A stretch of 64,000 nucleotides of DNA from Curtobacterium flaccumfaciens (lineage in GTDB: Bacteria > Actinomycetota > Actinomycetes > Actinomycetales > Microbacteriaceae), in assembly GCA_029689965.1 (NCBI GenBank), contig CP121450.1, positions 2,294,001-2,358,000 of the forward strand, read 5' to 3'. Below are positions 1 to 10,332 of this stretch, piece after piece. Both the position numbers and the translations under genes were made by a program. How positions within the stretch are numbered: position 1 is the first letter of the stretch; every line of letters starts with the position of its first letter. The notes beneath the pieces were generated by a model. That model ran no database searches. It was given only the letters and a program-made list of their open reading frames with translations, and had not been told where the DNA came from.

Positions 1-1
1 A

Positions 2-692
2 CACCCCGTGGTGTTCCAGGCCGGGGGATCGCCGCACGGCCGGGACCTCGCCGCCCGGGTCGCAGAGGGCGTGTTCGCCGTCGAGCTGACGCCCGAGCCT
101 GCCCGGGAGCACTACCGTGCCGTCAAGCAGGCGGCCGAGACGTACGGTCGGCGTGCGGCGGACGTGGCGATCGTCCCGGGGCTCTCCCTCGTGCTCGGCA
201 GCACCGAGGCCGAGGCACAGCGACGGTTCGACGAGCTCGAGGCCCTCGCCCCGGACGGCTACTCGCTCCGTGCGCTCGGGACGCACCTCGACGCCGACCT
301 CACCGACCTCGACCCGGATGCGCCGATCCCCGCGGCGATCCTCGACCGCGAGGTCGACCCCGTGACGTACGGCCCCTCGCTCGGCTACCACGAGACCGTC
401 GTGCGCTGGGTCCGCTCGCACAACACGTCCCTGCGCGAGGTGCTGCGCGGTTTCGGCGGGTACGGCGCCGGATCGTGGTCGGCACCCCCAGCAGGCCGCC
501 GACACCATCGAGGAGTGGTACCGCACCGGGGCCGCCGACGGGTTCAACCTGATGGTCGACGAGTTCCCGCGGGGCCTGGAGACCGTGGTCGACGAGCTCG
601 TGCCGATCCTGCAGCGCCGCGGGGTGTTCCACCGCGAGTACGAGGACGTCACGTTGCGCGGGCGGCTCGGCGCGCGGGCGCGCGGGGTGTAG
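2..692 (+). CDS. Flavin-dependent monooxygenase, NtaA/SnaA/DszA type (5' end outside window)
   Basis: This is the C-terminal part of a luciferase-like monooxygenase of the nitrilotriacetate/dibenzothiophene-sulfone branch. These enzymes use reduced FMN from a partner reductase and O2 to oxidise small N- or S-containing substrates. The visible start reads VVFQAGGSPHGRDLAARVAE, the usual 'QAGsS..G...AA..Ae.vF' block, and the end has the typical AADGFNLMVDEFP block before a stop at 690-692. Reading is broken twice near 470-500: GARIVVGTPQQAADTI is spread over frames, as if one C were lost from each of two C runs. Related monooxygenases follow at 1509, 2719 and 4078. Family is clear; the substrate is unknown. 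Confidence 0.8.
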
Positions 693-743
693 CGCGGGGC
701 GGGGCGGCGTCGCGCGGGGCCGGCGTCGCGCCGGCGCTGCAGT

Positions 744-804
744 GTGCGAGGTTCCGCGCACGGTGGGATCGTCTGGGCCTCGCACACTGCGCGGAACCTC
801 GCAC
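744..804. repeat. Dispersed inverted repeat, GTGCGAGG family
   Basis: The left arm GTGCGAGGTTCCGCGCA (744-760) and the right arm TGCGCGGAACCTCGCAC (788-804) are exact reverse complements around a 27-base loop. A less regular copy lies at 884-945 with the same right arm. A 15-base palindrome CTCGCACCGTGCGAG sits between them at 816-830. The same arms recur in intergenic DNA near 21.4, 32.1 and 47.0 kb. Confidence 0.85.
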
Positions 805-831
805 CGTACGTCGCCCTCGCACCGTGCGAGC

Positions 832-885
832 CACTGCGGCCTGGAGGCGCGTGGCGGCGCCGCCACGCGCCTCCAGGCCGCAGTG
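832..885. repeat. Perfect 54-bp palindrome
   Basis: Two 27-base arms meet with no loop between 858 and 859 (centre GTGGCGGC/GCCGCCAC; outer part CACTGCGGCCTGG and its complement). It carries the CCTGGAGGCGCG core seen in hairpins near 26.1, 44.7, 54.7 and 59.7 kb. It could act as a terminator between the monooxygenase gene and the AhpD-type gene. The rest of the 693-1110 spacer holds only the GTGCGAGG repeats and the downstream promoter. Confidence 0.85.
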
Positions 886-1110
886 TGCGAGGTCTCGTGC
901 ACGGTGCGAGCCGCGTGGGCCCGCACACTGCGCGGAACCTCGCACGGTACGGCGTCTTCGCACGGTGCGAGGGCGCCGTGGCGCGCGCCGCGCCGGCGCG
1001 TGACGTCGTGTGACGCCGTGCCGGCGGGCGCCGCGTCACACGGCGCAACGCCCGGTCACGCTCCGCAACACCCGTCGTCCCCGGGCCCGGTCGGTCATAG
1101 CGTCGCCACC

Positions 1111-1470
1111 ATGACCGACTACCTCGACCGCGAGCACGACAAGACCTTCACGAAGGTCTACAAGCAGCAGACCCCGGACATCCTCAAGGCCTTCGTGCAG
1201 TTCGACGAGTCGGTGTTCCAGGCCGAGGGTCGCGAGATCCCGCTGAAGTACCGGGAGCTCATCGCGCTGGCGGTCGGCATCACCACGCAGTGCGTCTACT
1301 GCATCGACGGCCACAGCCAGCGCGCGGTGAAGGCCGGCGCGAACGAGGCCGAGCTCGCCGAGGCCGCCTGGGTCGCCACGGCCATCCGCGCCGGCGGTGG
1401 GTTCGCCCACGGCCGCCTCGGTTTCAAGTTCGGCGCCGACGCCGCGGCTCCCGTCCCGCACGAGCACTGA
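1111..1470 (+). CDS. Carboxymuconolactone decarboxylase / AhpD-family protein
   Basis: A complete protein of 119 residues of the CMD/AhpD all-helical family. The redox motif CVYCIDGH lies in the middle (CxxC followed by the conserved His three residues later), preceded by PLKYRELIALAVGI, a hallmark of the family. AhpD-type proteins relay electrons or remove peroxides; here it may deal with peroxide or disulfide formed by the flavin monooxygenases around it. The ATG follows a TAGCGT box at 1098-1103 by seven bases with no Shine-Dalgarno sequence, so the transcript is probably leaderless. The next gene starts 38 bases downstream. Reading frame is intact. The physiological partner is inferred only from position. 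Confidence 0.85.
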   Translation: MTDYLDREHDKTFTKVYKQQTPDILKAFVQFDESVFQAEGREIPLKYRELIALAVGITTQCVYCIDGHSQRAVKAGANEAELAEAAWVATAIRAGGGFAHGRLGFKFGADAAAPVPHEH

Positions 1471-1508
1471 CCACCGCCCACCGACCACACCCGACGGAAG
1501 CGCACCCC

Positions 1509-2722
1509 ATGCCCGACCGCATCACCCTCGTCTCCGCCCTGCAGGGCGCCGGCTGGCACCCGCCGCCTGGCGCACCGCCGGCCCCGCGGCGCAGCGCCTC
1601 ACCAGCCTCCGGCACTGGCGCGACGTCGTCGTGGAGCAGGACCGACTCGGCGTCGACGCCGTCACGATCGAGGACTCCTTCACCGCCGGTCCGGTCGACG
1701 CGGCGGGAGAAGCTCGACACCAGCAGCGTCGTCGGCCGCCTCGACGCCCTCCTCGTCGCGAACGCGGTCGCCCCCGCGACCCGCGCGATCGGTCTGGTGC
1801 CGACCGTCTCGGTGACGCACACCGAGCCCTTCCACGTCGCCACGGGCCTCCAGACCCTCGACCACGTCTCGCAGGGGCGAGCCGGGTGGCGGGTCCAGGT
1901 GAGCCCGACGCCCCGCGAAGCGGCGCTCTTCGGCGCCGTCCCGGCGGCGACGAGGCCGCGGTCCTGTTCGACGAGGCGCGCGAGGTCGCCGAGGTCGTCT
2001 CGCGACTCTGGGACAGCTGGGACGACGACGCGATCATCCGTGACGTCACCACCGGCCGCTTCATCGACCGAGACCGCATCCACAACGCCGAGTTCGAGGG
2101 CTCGTTCGTGTCGGTCCACGGTGCGTCGATCGTGCCGCGGTCGCCGCAGGGCCGTCCGCCGGTCTTCTCACTGGCGCACCGCGCCGACGCAGCCGCGTTC
2201 GCCGTGGACGCTGCGGACGTCGTGCTGGTCACGCCCGGCTTCGACGGACGGGAGGCGCGAGAACTGTTGGCGGAGGTCCGTCACCTCGAGCAGGCGGCCG
2301 GCTCCGACGTCCGTCGTCCGGTCCTCGCCGACCTCGCGGTGCTCATCGGGTCGTCGTCGGCCGCGGCCGCCGACGCGCTCGCTGCGCTCGACGACGCGGC
2401 CGGAGCCCCGTACGCGCCGGCGTCCGACACGTCCGTCCTGGCGACGACCGTGCCCGAGCTCGTGACGCTCATCGGTGACCTGCGGGACCTCGGCTACGCC
2501 GGTGTCCGGCTGCGGCCACTGCGCATCCCGATCGACAGCACCGCCATCGCGCGGCAGCTCGTCCCCGCGCTCGTCACGGCCGGTCTCCGCGCCGACGTGG
2601 CCTCGCGTCCCACCGCCGACCTGCGCACGCGGCTCGGCATCGCCCCGGCGGTCAGCCGGTACGCGTCCGTCTCCGGTTCCGCCCCCGTCTCCGGTTCCGC
2701 CCCCGTGGAGGTCTCAGCATGA
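1509..2722 (+). CDS. Luciferase-like (LLM) flavin monooxygenase
   Basis: An LLM-class protein of about 404 residues once repaired. Family features are VTIEDSF near the start, the central LDHVSQGRAGWRVQVS block (compare LDHLTGGRAGWNVVTS in the next gene) and SRLWDSWDDDAI followed by PRSPQGRP. Reading breaks three times: near 1563 (G or C lost), at 1709-1715 where GAGCTC appears as GAAGCTC, and near 1932. The C-terminal tail carries a short duplication, SVSGSAPVSGSAP. The stop overlaps the next ATG (ATGA), so the genes are translationally coupled. It is more divergent than its neighbours and could be a partner or paralogue that lost some active-site residues. Substrate unknown. Confidence 0.75.
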
Positions 2723-4081
2723 GCGCCAAGCGTCAGGTCCACCTCGCCGCCCACTTCCCCGGCGTCAACAACACCACGGTCTGGAGCGACGACCGGGCCG
2801 AGAGCCAGATCGCGTTCTCGTCGTTCGAGCACTTCGCCCGGAACGCCGAGCGCGGGTTCTTCGACTACCTGTTCCTCGCCGAGGGCCTGCGGCTGCGCGA
2901 GCAGAAGGGCCGCATCCACGACCTCGACGTCGTCGGGCGCCCGAACACGCTCGCGATCCTCGCCGCCCTCGCCGGGGTCACCGAGCACATCGGGCTCGTC
3001 GGCACCCTGCAGACCACGTTCAACGAGCCGCTCGAGCTCGCGAAGCAGCTGGCGACGCTCGACCACCTCACCGGCGGACGTGCCGGGTGGAACGTCGTGA
3101 CCAGTTCGGACGCGTTCCACGGCGCGAACTTCCGTCGTGGCGGGTTCCTCGACCACGCCGACCGGTACACGCGGGCCGCGGAGTTCATCGAGCTGTCCCG
3201 CGAGCTTCTGGGACTCGTGGGAGTCCGACGCCGTCGTGGCGTCCGACATCTTCGCGGACCGCTCCCGGATCCGCGACGTCGACCACCACGGCCCGCAGTT
3301 CGACGTCACCGGGACGTTCCCGGTGCCGCGCAGCCCGCAGGGCCACCCCGTGGTCGTGCAGGCCGGCGACTCCGACGAGGGACGCGACCTCGCCGCCCGG
3401 CACGCCGAGGTGATCTTCTCGCTGCACACCGAGTTCGACGACGCGAAGTCCTACTACGACGACGTCACGACGCGCCTCGAGCGCTTCGGCCGCTCGAAGG
3501 ACGAGCTGCACATCCTGCCGGCGTCGACCTTCGTCCTCGGTGACACGCCCGCTGACGCCGCAGAGAAGGCCCGGGCCATCCAGCGCGCCCAGGCGAGCCC
3601 GGCCACGGCGATCGCGTTCCTCGAGCAGGTGTGGAACCGCGACCTCTCCGGGTACGACGTCGACGGCCCGCTGCCGTCGGTCGAACCCGACTACGAGGGC
3701 GTCTCGATCACCCGCGGCCGCGCCCGCCACACCCGCGACGTGCCGGCACTCGTCAGGTCGTGGCGCGACCTCGCTTCTGCGGAGAAGCTGTCGATCCGCG
3801 ACCTGGTCATCCGCGTGTCGACGCGCGGCGGGTTCGTCGGGACGCCGTCGCACATCGCCGCTGAGATCGACCGCTACGTGCAGGAACGTGCGACCGACGG
3901 GTTCGTCGTCGTCCCGCACACCAACCCGTACGGCCTCGACGAGTTCGTCGACACGGTCGTCCCGCTGCTGCAGGAGCGCGGCGTCTACCGCGAGTCGTAC
4001 ACCGAGGGTGCGACGCTCCGCGAGACGCTCGGTCTGCCCGGGACGATCCGTTCGCGCACACGATCAGGCGTGCTCGCATGA
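2719..4081 (+). CDS. FMNH2-dependent monooxygenase, NtaA/SnaA/DszA family
   Basis: About 453 residues after repair, the usual length for this branch. The N-terminus QVHLAAHFPGVNNTTVWSD is typical of the NtaA group, followed by FDYLFLAEGLRLR, TERIGL-type TEHIGLVGTLQTTF, LDHLTGGRAGWNVVTSSD, and in the second half VVVQAGDSDEGRDLAA and GFVVVPHTNPYGLDEFVD. Reading breaks once at 3203-3208, where GAGCTC has become GAGCTTC; removing the extra T gives RELWDSWESD, matching the paralogue upstream. ATGA overlaps tie it to both neighbours. Probably oxidises a small organosulfur or organonitrogen compound brought in by the adjacent ABC transporter; this is inferred from family and context. Confidence 0.85.
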
Positions 4082-5093
4082 CGGTGTCGAGTCTTGCGAT
4101 CCTGGTCCCTGGCAACTTCGAGGACGACGCGCCGGTCGACGGGCTCGAGGCGACGCTCGGCCTGTTCGAGACCGCCGAACGCCTCGGCGTCGACGGTGCC
4201 TGGGTCCGACACCGTCACCTCGAGCACGGCATCGGGTCGGCGGCGGTGTTCCTCGCCGCGGCCTCGCAGCGCACGAGCACGATCGAGCTCGGGGTCGCCG
4301 TCGTGCCGATCGGCTGGGAGAGCCCGTTCCGCCTCGCCGAGGACTTCTCGCTCGCCGACGTCCTGTCGCACGGGCGGGTCCAGGTCGGGCTGTCGACCAG
4401 TGCCCCGCACGAGGACATCCTCGGCGACCTGGTGTTCGACGGCGACTGGCGCTCCTTCGACCGCGGCTACGGGCGGGTCACGCGGTTCGTCGACAACCTG
4501 CGCGGGGACTTCCTCGGCGGGGACGACACGGTCATCCAGAGCCCGGGAACGTCCAACGTCCACGGCTGCAGCCGTACGCACCGGGACTCGTCGACCGGGT
4601 CTGGTACGGCGGGGGATCGCTTCGGTCGGCCGCCTTCGCGGGCAGCGCCGGGCTCAACCTGCTCATCGGCAACCTCACGTCGGGCGAGGGCACCGACGAC
4701 TACGGCACCGCCCAGCGGAACCAGCTCGCCGCGTACCGCGCCGCGCTGCCGTCAGGCCGCACACCCCGCGTCGCCTGGGGACGCTGCGTCGTCCCGACGG
4801 ACTCGGCCGACCGTGTCTCGCGCGAGCGCTACCGGACCTGGTACGAGTCCCGCCTCGATCGGCAGACCGCACCGCAGGGTCCTCGGCGCACGCTGTTCTC
4901 GGCGGACCTCGTGGGTCCGGCCGAGCGGATCGTCGAGCAGCTTGCGCAGGACGCCACGCTCGCCGAGGTCGACGAGTTCCGCATCGAGCTGCCCTACGAG
5001 TTCGCCGGTGACGAGTACGAGCAGATCGTCGCCGACGTCGTGGCGAGGGTCGCGCCGGAGCTCGGCTGGCAGCCGGCGGTGGTGGCGGCGTGA
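4078..5093 (+). CDS. LLM-class flavin monooxygenase (alkanal monooxygenase-like)
   Basis: About 338 residues after repair. It begins SSLAILVPGNFEDDAPVDG and has the bacterial-luciferase style segments ERLGVDGAWVRHRHLEHG, TSTIELGVAVVPIGWESP and, near the end, LVGPAERIVEQLAQD. Reading breaks near 4543, where GGGG appears as GGG (expected SPGNVQRPRLQPYAPGLVDR). Start and stop overlap both neighbours by four bases. It differs in architecture from the NtaA-type genes on either side, so the operon holds at least two subclasses of flavin monooxygenase. Confidence 0.8.
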
Positions 5094-6116
5094 CCCGGTA
5101 CGTGCTCTCGCGCATCGGGCAGGCGGTGCTCGTGCTCTGGGCGGCGTGGACGATCTCGTTCTTCGTCCTGTACGTCCTGCCGAGCGACCCCGCCCGCATC
5201 ATGCTCGGTCCGGACGCCACCGACGTGACGCAGGCGCAGCTCGAGGCGCTGCGCCACCAGTACGGACTCGACCAGCCAGTGCTCGTGCAGTACTTCCAGC
5301 ACCTCGGCTCCCTGCTGACCGGGGACCTCGGCCGCTCGATCGGCGTCGGCCGACCCGTCACCGAGGTCATCGGCGAGGCCGTCGGCCCGACCGCGCAGAT
5401 CGCCGTCGTCGGCCTGCTGCTCGCGATCGTGTTCGGCGGCGGACTCGCAGTGGTCGCGACCTGGACCCGGAACCGTGCCCTCGGGCAGTTCCTGCTCCAG
5501 CTTCCCTCCGGTCGGGGTCGCCGTCCCGGGCTTCTGGTTCGCCCTGCTGCTCGTGCAGTGGTTCTCGTTCGGCCTGCACGTCTTCCCGGCGTTCGGCGGT
5601 GAGGGACCGTCGTCGGTCGTCCTGCCCGCGATCACCCTGGCGCTGCCGACCGGTGCGACGATCGCCCAGCTGCTGTCGAAGTCCCTGGTCGCGACGCTCC
5701 GTGAGCCGTACGTCGACACCGCGTACGCCAAGGGCGCCGGACGGTGGCGGTGCAGCTCCGGCACGCGCTGAAGAACGCCGCACTGCCGGCCCTCACCGTG
5801 ACCGGCCTCATCGTCGGACAGCTGTTCTCCGGCACCGTCGTCACCGAGACGGTGTTCTCCGCCCGGGCCTCGGCCGTGTCACCGCGACCGCCGTGCAGGG
5901 GCAGGACATCCCCGTCGTGCAGGGCATCGTGCTCGTCGCCGCGGCGATCTTCGTCGTCGCGAACCTCGTGGTCGACCTCGTGTACCCGCTCCTCGACCCG
6001 CGTGTCGTCCTGGCGGGGAGCCGGCGGAAGCTGCGGGAGCAGGACGGTGCGACACCGGGCGGCGGCGCGGGCCAGAGCGGCACCCCCGCCCCGACACCCA
6101 GGGAGCCCCCGCATGA
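5090..6116 (+). CDS. ABC transporter permease, dipeptide/nickel (DppB) type
   Basis: First inner-membrane permease of a peptide/opine/nickel-type importer. The N-terminus RYVLSRIGQAVLVLWAAWT is the standard first helix, followed by LPSDPARIMLGPDAT, the HQYGLDQPVLVQYFQHL periplasmic block, and later VGVAVPGFWFALLLVQW and LRHALKNAALPALTVTGL, which matches the conserved cytoplasmic loop that docks on the ATPase. Reading breaks at 5499-5504 (CAGCTC read as CAGCTTC), near 5740 (GGG to GG), near 5850 (C lost) and probably once near 6065. The last repair would place the stop on the ATGA overlap with the next gene; that end is inferred. Confidence 0.85.
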
Positions 6117-7003
6117 CCGAGACCACGCAGCTCGCGATCGGCCGTCCCGCGGCACTCGTCACCGACCGTGTCCCTGGCGGCACAACCGCACTCCGAGCGC
6201 TCGCGTCCCGACCGACCCTCACGATCGCCGTTCTCTGGCTCGTCCTCGTCGTCCTCGCCGCACTGCTGCCCGGAGTCCTGACGCACCACGACCCGCTCGC
6301 CGCGGACCCTGCCGTGAAGCTCACCGCTCCGGACGCCGCGCACTGGTTCGGCACCGACCAGCTCGGCCGCGACCTCTACGCCCGCGTCGTGCACGGCACC
6401 GCCCTCACCCTGCAGGCCGCGATCCTCGCGATCCTGATCGGGCTCGTCGGCGGCTCCGTGATCGGGCTCCTCGCCGGGTTCGTCGGCGGGGTGGTCGACA
6501 CGGTGCTCATGCGCGTCGCGGACGTCCTGCTCGCCATCCCGAGCCTGCTGCTGTCGTTGACGATCGTCACCGTCCTGGGCTTCGGCACCGTGAACGTCGC
6601 GGTGGCGGTCGGCGTCGCGAGCATCGCCACCATCGCCCGGATCATGCGCTCCGAGGTCGTCCGGGTCCGCACCGCCCCGTACGTCGAGGCGGCCACCGCG
6701 AACGGCAACCGTTGGTGGCGGGTGCTGCTCGTGCACGTCCTGCCGAACGCGGCCGGCCCCGTGCTCGTCCTCGCCGCGCTCGAGTTCGGCACCGCGATCC
6801 TCGCTGTCTCCAGCCTAAGCTTCCTCGGCTACGGCGCCCAGCCGCCGGCACCGGAGTGGGGCTCGCTCGTCGCCACCGGCCGCGACCACATCGCCACCTC
6901 GTGGTGGCTGACGACCATCCCGGGCCTCGTCATCGCGGTCACGGTGCTCGCCGGCAACCGCGTCGCCCGGGCCCTCGACACCGAACGGCGGGCCGTCCGA
7001 TGA
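6113..7003 (+). CDS. ABC transporter permease, dipeptide/nickel (DppC) type
   Basis: Intact protein of 296 residues, the second permease of the importer. A hydrophobic N-terminal helix (LTIAVLWLVLVVLAALLPG) is followed by HWFGTDQLGRDLYARVVHG, the conserved DppC block, and by the EAA-type loop EVVRVRTAPYVEAATANGN that contacts the ATPase. Further helices and SSLSFLGYGAQPPAPEWG complete the fold. It overlaps the ATPase gene by four bases (ATGA). The start was chosen at the ATG that overlaps the inferred stop of the upstream permease. Confidence 0.92.
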   Translation: MTETTQLAIGRPAALVTDRVPGGTTALRALASRPTLTIAVLWLVLVVLAALLPGVLTHHDPLAADPAVKLTAPDAAHWFGTDQLGRDLYARVVHGTALTLQAAILAILIGLVGGSVIGLLAGFVGGVVDTVLMRVADVLLAIPSLLLSLTIVTVLGFGTVNVAVAVGVASIATIARIMRSEVVRVRTAPYVEAATANGNRWWRVLLVHVLPNAAGPVLVLAALEFGTAILAVSSLSFLGYGAQPPAPEWGSLVATGRDHIATSWWLTTIPGLVIAVTVLAGNRVARALDTERRAVR

Positions 7004-8711
7004 GCCTCCTCAGCATCCGCGACCTCACGGTCGCGTACGGCCGCGGTCGGCACGCGCGCACCGCACTGCACGGTGTCTCCCTCGACGTCGGTCGCGGCGA
7101 ACGCGTCGCGATCGTCGGCGAGTCCGGTTCCGGCAAGTCGACGACGGCGCACGCGGTCCTGCGGCTCCTGCCCGCAGCGGCCGACCTGACGGGAGGCACG
7201 GTGCGGCTCTCCGGGACCGCCGCCGGTTCCGCGGACCTCGACCTGGTCACCGCCTCCGACGCCGAGGTGCGTCGTGTCCGCGGCGTCCGGATCGGCTTCG
7301 TCCCGCAAGATCCCACCGTCTCGCTCAACCCCGTCACGCGGATCGGCCGGCAGGTCGCCGAGGTGCTCGAGATCCACGGCATCGCGACGGGGGCCGACGC
7401 GCACGAGCGCGCCGTGGAGGAGCTCCGCCGGGCCGGGATCGACCGCCCGGAACTGCGCGCGAAGCAGTACCCGCACGAGCTGTCCGGCGGTATGCGGCAG
7501 CGCGTGCTCATCGCCATCGCGCTGATCGGCGACCCGGAGCTCCTCGTCGCCGACGAGCCCACCAGCGCCCTCGACGTCACCGTGCAGCGGACGATCCTCG
7601 ACCACCTCGACCGGCTCGTCGCCGAACGGGGGACGAGCGTCCTCTTCATCACGCACGACCTCGGGGTCGCCGCGGACCGGGCCGACCGGATCGTCGTGAT
7701 GTCCGAGGGGCGGATCGTCGAGCAGGGCACCCCCGCCGAGGTGGTCGGAGCACCCCGCGAGGCCTACACCCGCGCGCTCATCGCCGCGGCGCCCAGTCTC
7801 GACGACGTGACCGTGTCCGTGGGAGCCGCCCCGTCCCGCGGGCTCGGCCGACCGGCCGCTCCGCAGGCTCCGCGTCCGTCCGGAACCGGCCGAGGGGGCC
7901 CACCTCCAGGCCGGTGTGGACGACCCGCTCGTCGTCGCGACGGGCCTGCGGAAGTCCTTCGCCCGCGTGGCCGCCGTCGACGGCGTCGACGTGACCGTCC
8001 CGCGCGGCCGCACCCTCGCGCTGGTGGGGAGTCAGGGTCCGGGAAGTCGACCACGGCACGCCTCGTGCTCGGTCTCGAGCGCGCCGACGCGGGAACCGTC
8101 CGGTTCGACGGCGACGACGTGACCGCCGCCCGCGGTGCGGCACTCCGGGCGTACCGGCGTCGGGCGCAGATCGTGCAGCAGAACCCGTACGCGGCCCTGC
8201 ATCCGCGGTTGTCGGTCGGGCGGTCATCGCCGACCCGCTCGCGGCGTTCGGCATCGGCACCCGGCGGTCGCGTGCCGCACGTGCGGCGGAGCTGCTCGAC
8301 CTTGTGGCCCTGCCAGCCTCGGCGGCCGGTCGGCGACCGTCGGAACTGTCCGGCGGCCAGCGGCAGCGCGTCGCCATCGCCCGGGCCCTCGCCCTCGACC
8401 CGTCGTTCATCGTGCTCGACGAGCCGGTGTCCGCGCTCGACGTGAGCGTCCAGGCGCAGATCCTCGACCTGCTCGCGTCGCTGCAGGAGACGCTCGGCGT
8501 CTCGTACCTGTTCATCTCGCACGACCTCGCCGTCGTCCGCCGCATCGCCCACGAGGTCTCCGTCCTCCGGGGCGGGCGCGTGGTCGAGCACGGTGCTGTC
8601 GCCGACGTCCTCCACCACCCGCAGCACGACTACACCCGTGCCCTGCTCGACGCGATCCCCGGACGATCCCGGCGCGTCGCACCCCTCACCCCCTCCGAAG
8701 GAGCCTCATGA
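7000..8711 (+). CDS. Fused ABC transporter ATPase (DppD-DppF type, two nucleotide-binding domains)
   Basis: About 570 residues in one polypeptide with two ATP-binding domains. Domain 1 has Walker [10 protein letters not shown] (residues about 43-51), signature [12 protein letters not shown], Walker [13 protein letters not shown] and switch His in FITHDLG. Domain 2 repeats them: GESGSGKST near 8030-8060, [26 protein letters not shown] and [11 protein letters not shown]. The oligopeptide C-terminal block [17 protein letters not shown] ends it. Reading breaks near 7890 in the linker, near 8027 (GGGGG to GGGG) and near 8222. Fused DppDF proteins are common in actinobacteria. It energises the permeases at 5090 and 6113 and the binding protein at 8708. 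Confidence 0.88.
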
Positions 8712-10332
8712 CCATCCACCGCACCCCGATCCGACTGGTGGCCGCGATCGCGGCCGGCACCGCGGCGGCCCTGGTGATGGCCGGCTGCTCGTCGGGCAGC
8801 ACCGCGTCGTCGTCCTCGTCGTCGAAGCCCGTCGACGGCGGTTCGCTGACCTACGCGATCGCCAACGACCCGATCACGCTGAACCCGACGGGCACCGGCG
8901 CCGGCAACGACACGCTCGCCATCACCCGGCAGCTCGTCGACTCGCTGCTCTGGCAGGACCCGTCGGACGGCTCGCTCAAGCCCTGGCTGGCGACGAAGTA
9001 CTCGGCGAACAGCGACGCGACCGCGTTCACGTTCGACCTGCGCTCCGGGGTGACGTTCTCCGACGGCTCGACGTTCGACGCCACCGCCGTGAAGGACACC
9101 TTCGACGACATCGCGAAGGCCGGGGCGTCCAGCACCGCCGCCGCGTACTTCTCCGGGTACAAGGAGACGAAGGTCATCGACGACGACACCGTCGAGGTCG
9201 ACTTCACGACGCCGAACGCCGCCTTCCCGAACGCCACCGCGTCGGTCGCGCTCGGCATCGTCGCGCCGAAGACCACCGAGACGCCGTTCGACGACCGGGC
9301 CGACGGCACGGCCGTCATCGGGACCGGGCCGTTCACGCTGTCGTCCTACACGAAGAACACCTCCACCGTCCTCACGAAGCGCAAGGACTACGACTGGGGC
9401 CCCGCCGCGCGGTCGAACGCCGGGGCGGCGCACCTGAACAAGGTGACGTTCCAGGTCGTCCCCGAAGCCAGCGTCCGGACCGGCAGCCTGCAGTCCGGGC
9501 AGCCTCGACGCCATCAGCAGCGTGCAGCCGAGCGACGTCGACACGCTGAAGTCGCAGTACGAGCTCGTCACCCGCGCGAACCCCGGGCAGGTGTTCGGTC
9601 TCACGTTCAACCAGAAGCGCCCGCTCGTGTCCGACCTCGTCGTCCGCAAGGCGATCGCGCAGGCCGTCGACCCGAAGACCGTCAGGGACACGTCCCTGAA
9701 CGACCTGTTCAAGGTCGCGACCTCGGTGCTCGGCTCGACCACCCCCGGCTACACCGACACCTCGTCGGCGATCTCGTACGACCCTGCCGCTGCGAAGAAG
9801 GCGCTCGACGACGCCGGGTGGGTGAAGGGCTCCGACGGCATCCGGTCGAAGGACGGCCAGAAGCTGCACCTCAAGCTCATCTGGATCACGAACTTCGGGC
9901 CGAACCAGACCTCGCTCGAACTCATCCAGCAGGAGCTCAAGAAGGTCGGCGTCGGCCTGACCCTCGAGAGCGGCACCGTCCCGCAGTACCTCGCCAACAC
10001 GACGAGCGGGACTGGGACATCGCGTGGACAACAACTCCCGCGCCGACGGCGACGTGCTCCGCTCGAAGTTCTCGAGCGACGGCGCCCAGTCGATCGGCGC
10101 CGGCGACGGCACGCTCGACGCCCTGTTCACGAAGGAGCTCTCGCAGTCCTCCGCCACCGAGCGCACGGCCACGTTCGCGTCGATCCAGGAACGCATCGCC
10201 GCGCAGGTCGACTTCGTCCCCGTGCACGAGCTCACCAGCATCATCGCCACCGCAAAGGACGTGCACGGCATCGCGTTCGGGGCGGACACCCGCCTCGACC
10301 AGCTCACCGGCGCCTGGAAGGACGCAGCATGA
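8708..10332 (+). CDS. ABC transporter substrate-binding lipoprotein (family 5, peptide/nickel/organic-sulfur type)
   Basis: About 542 residues after repair. An N-terminal lipoprotein signal is clear: [21 protein letters not shown], with the lipobox Cys at about residue 28, then a Ser-rich linker. The mature part is SBP_bac_5: [42 protein letters not shown] and [13 protein letters not shown] are family landmarks. Reading breaks near 9497 (extra G), near 10005 and near 10048 (CCCC to CCC). It shares ATGA junctions with the ATPase and the following monooxygenase. It is exported and anchored outside the membrane, where it would hand substrate to the permeases. The ligand cannot be told from sequence alone. 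Confidence 0.88.

Noticed and set aside
4078..8445. One giant protein in a continuous open frame
   Set aside because: The frame crosses five different genes whose family motifs appear in other frames; it stays open only because of high GC and indels.
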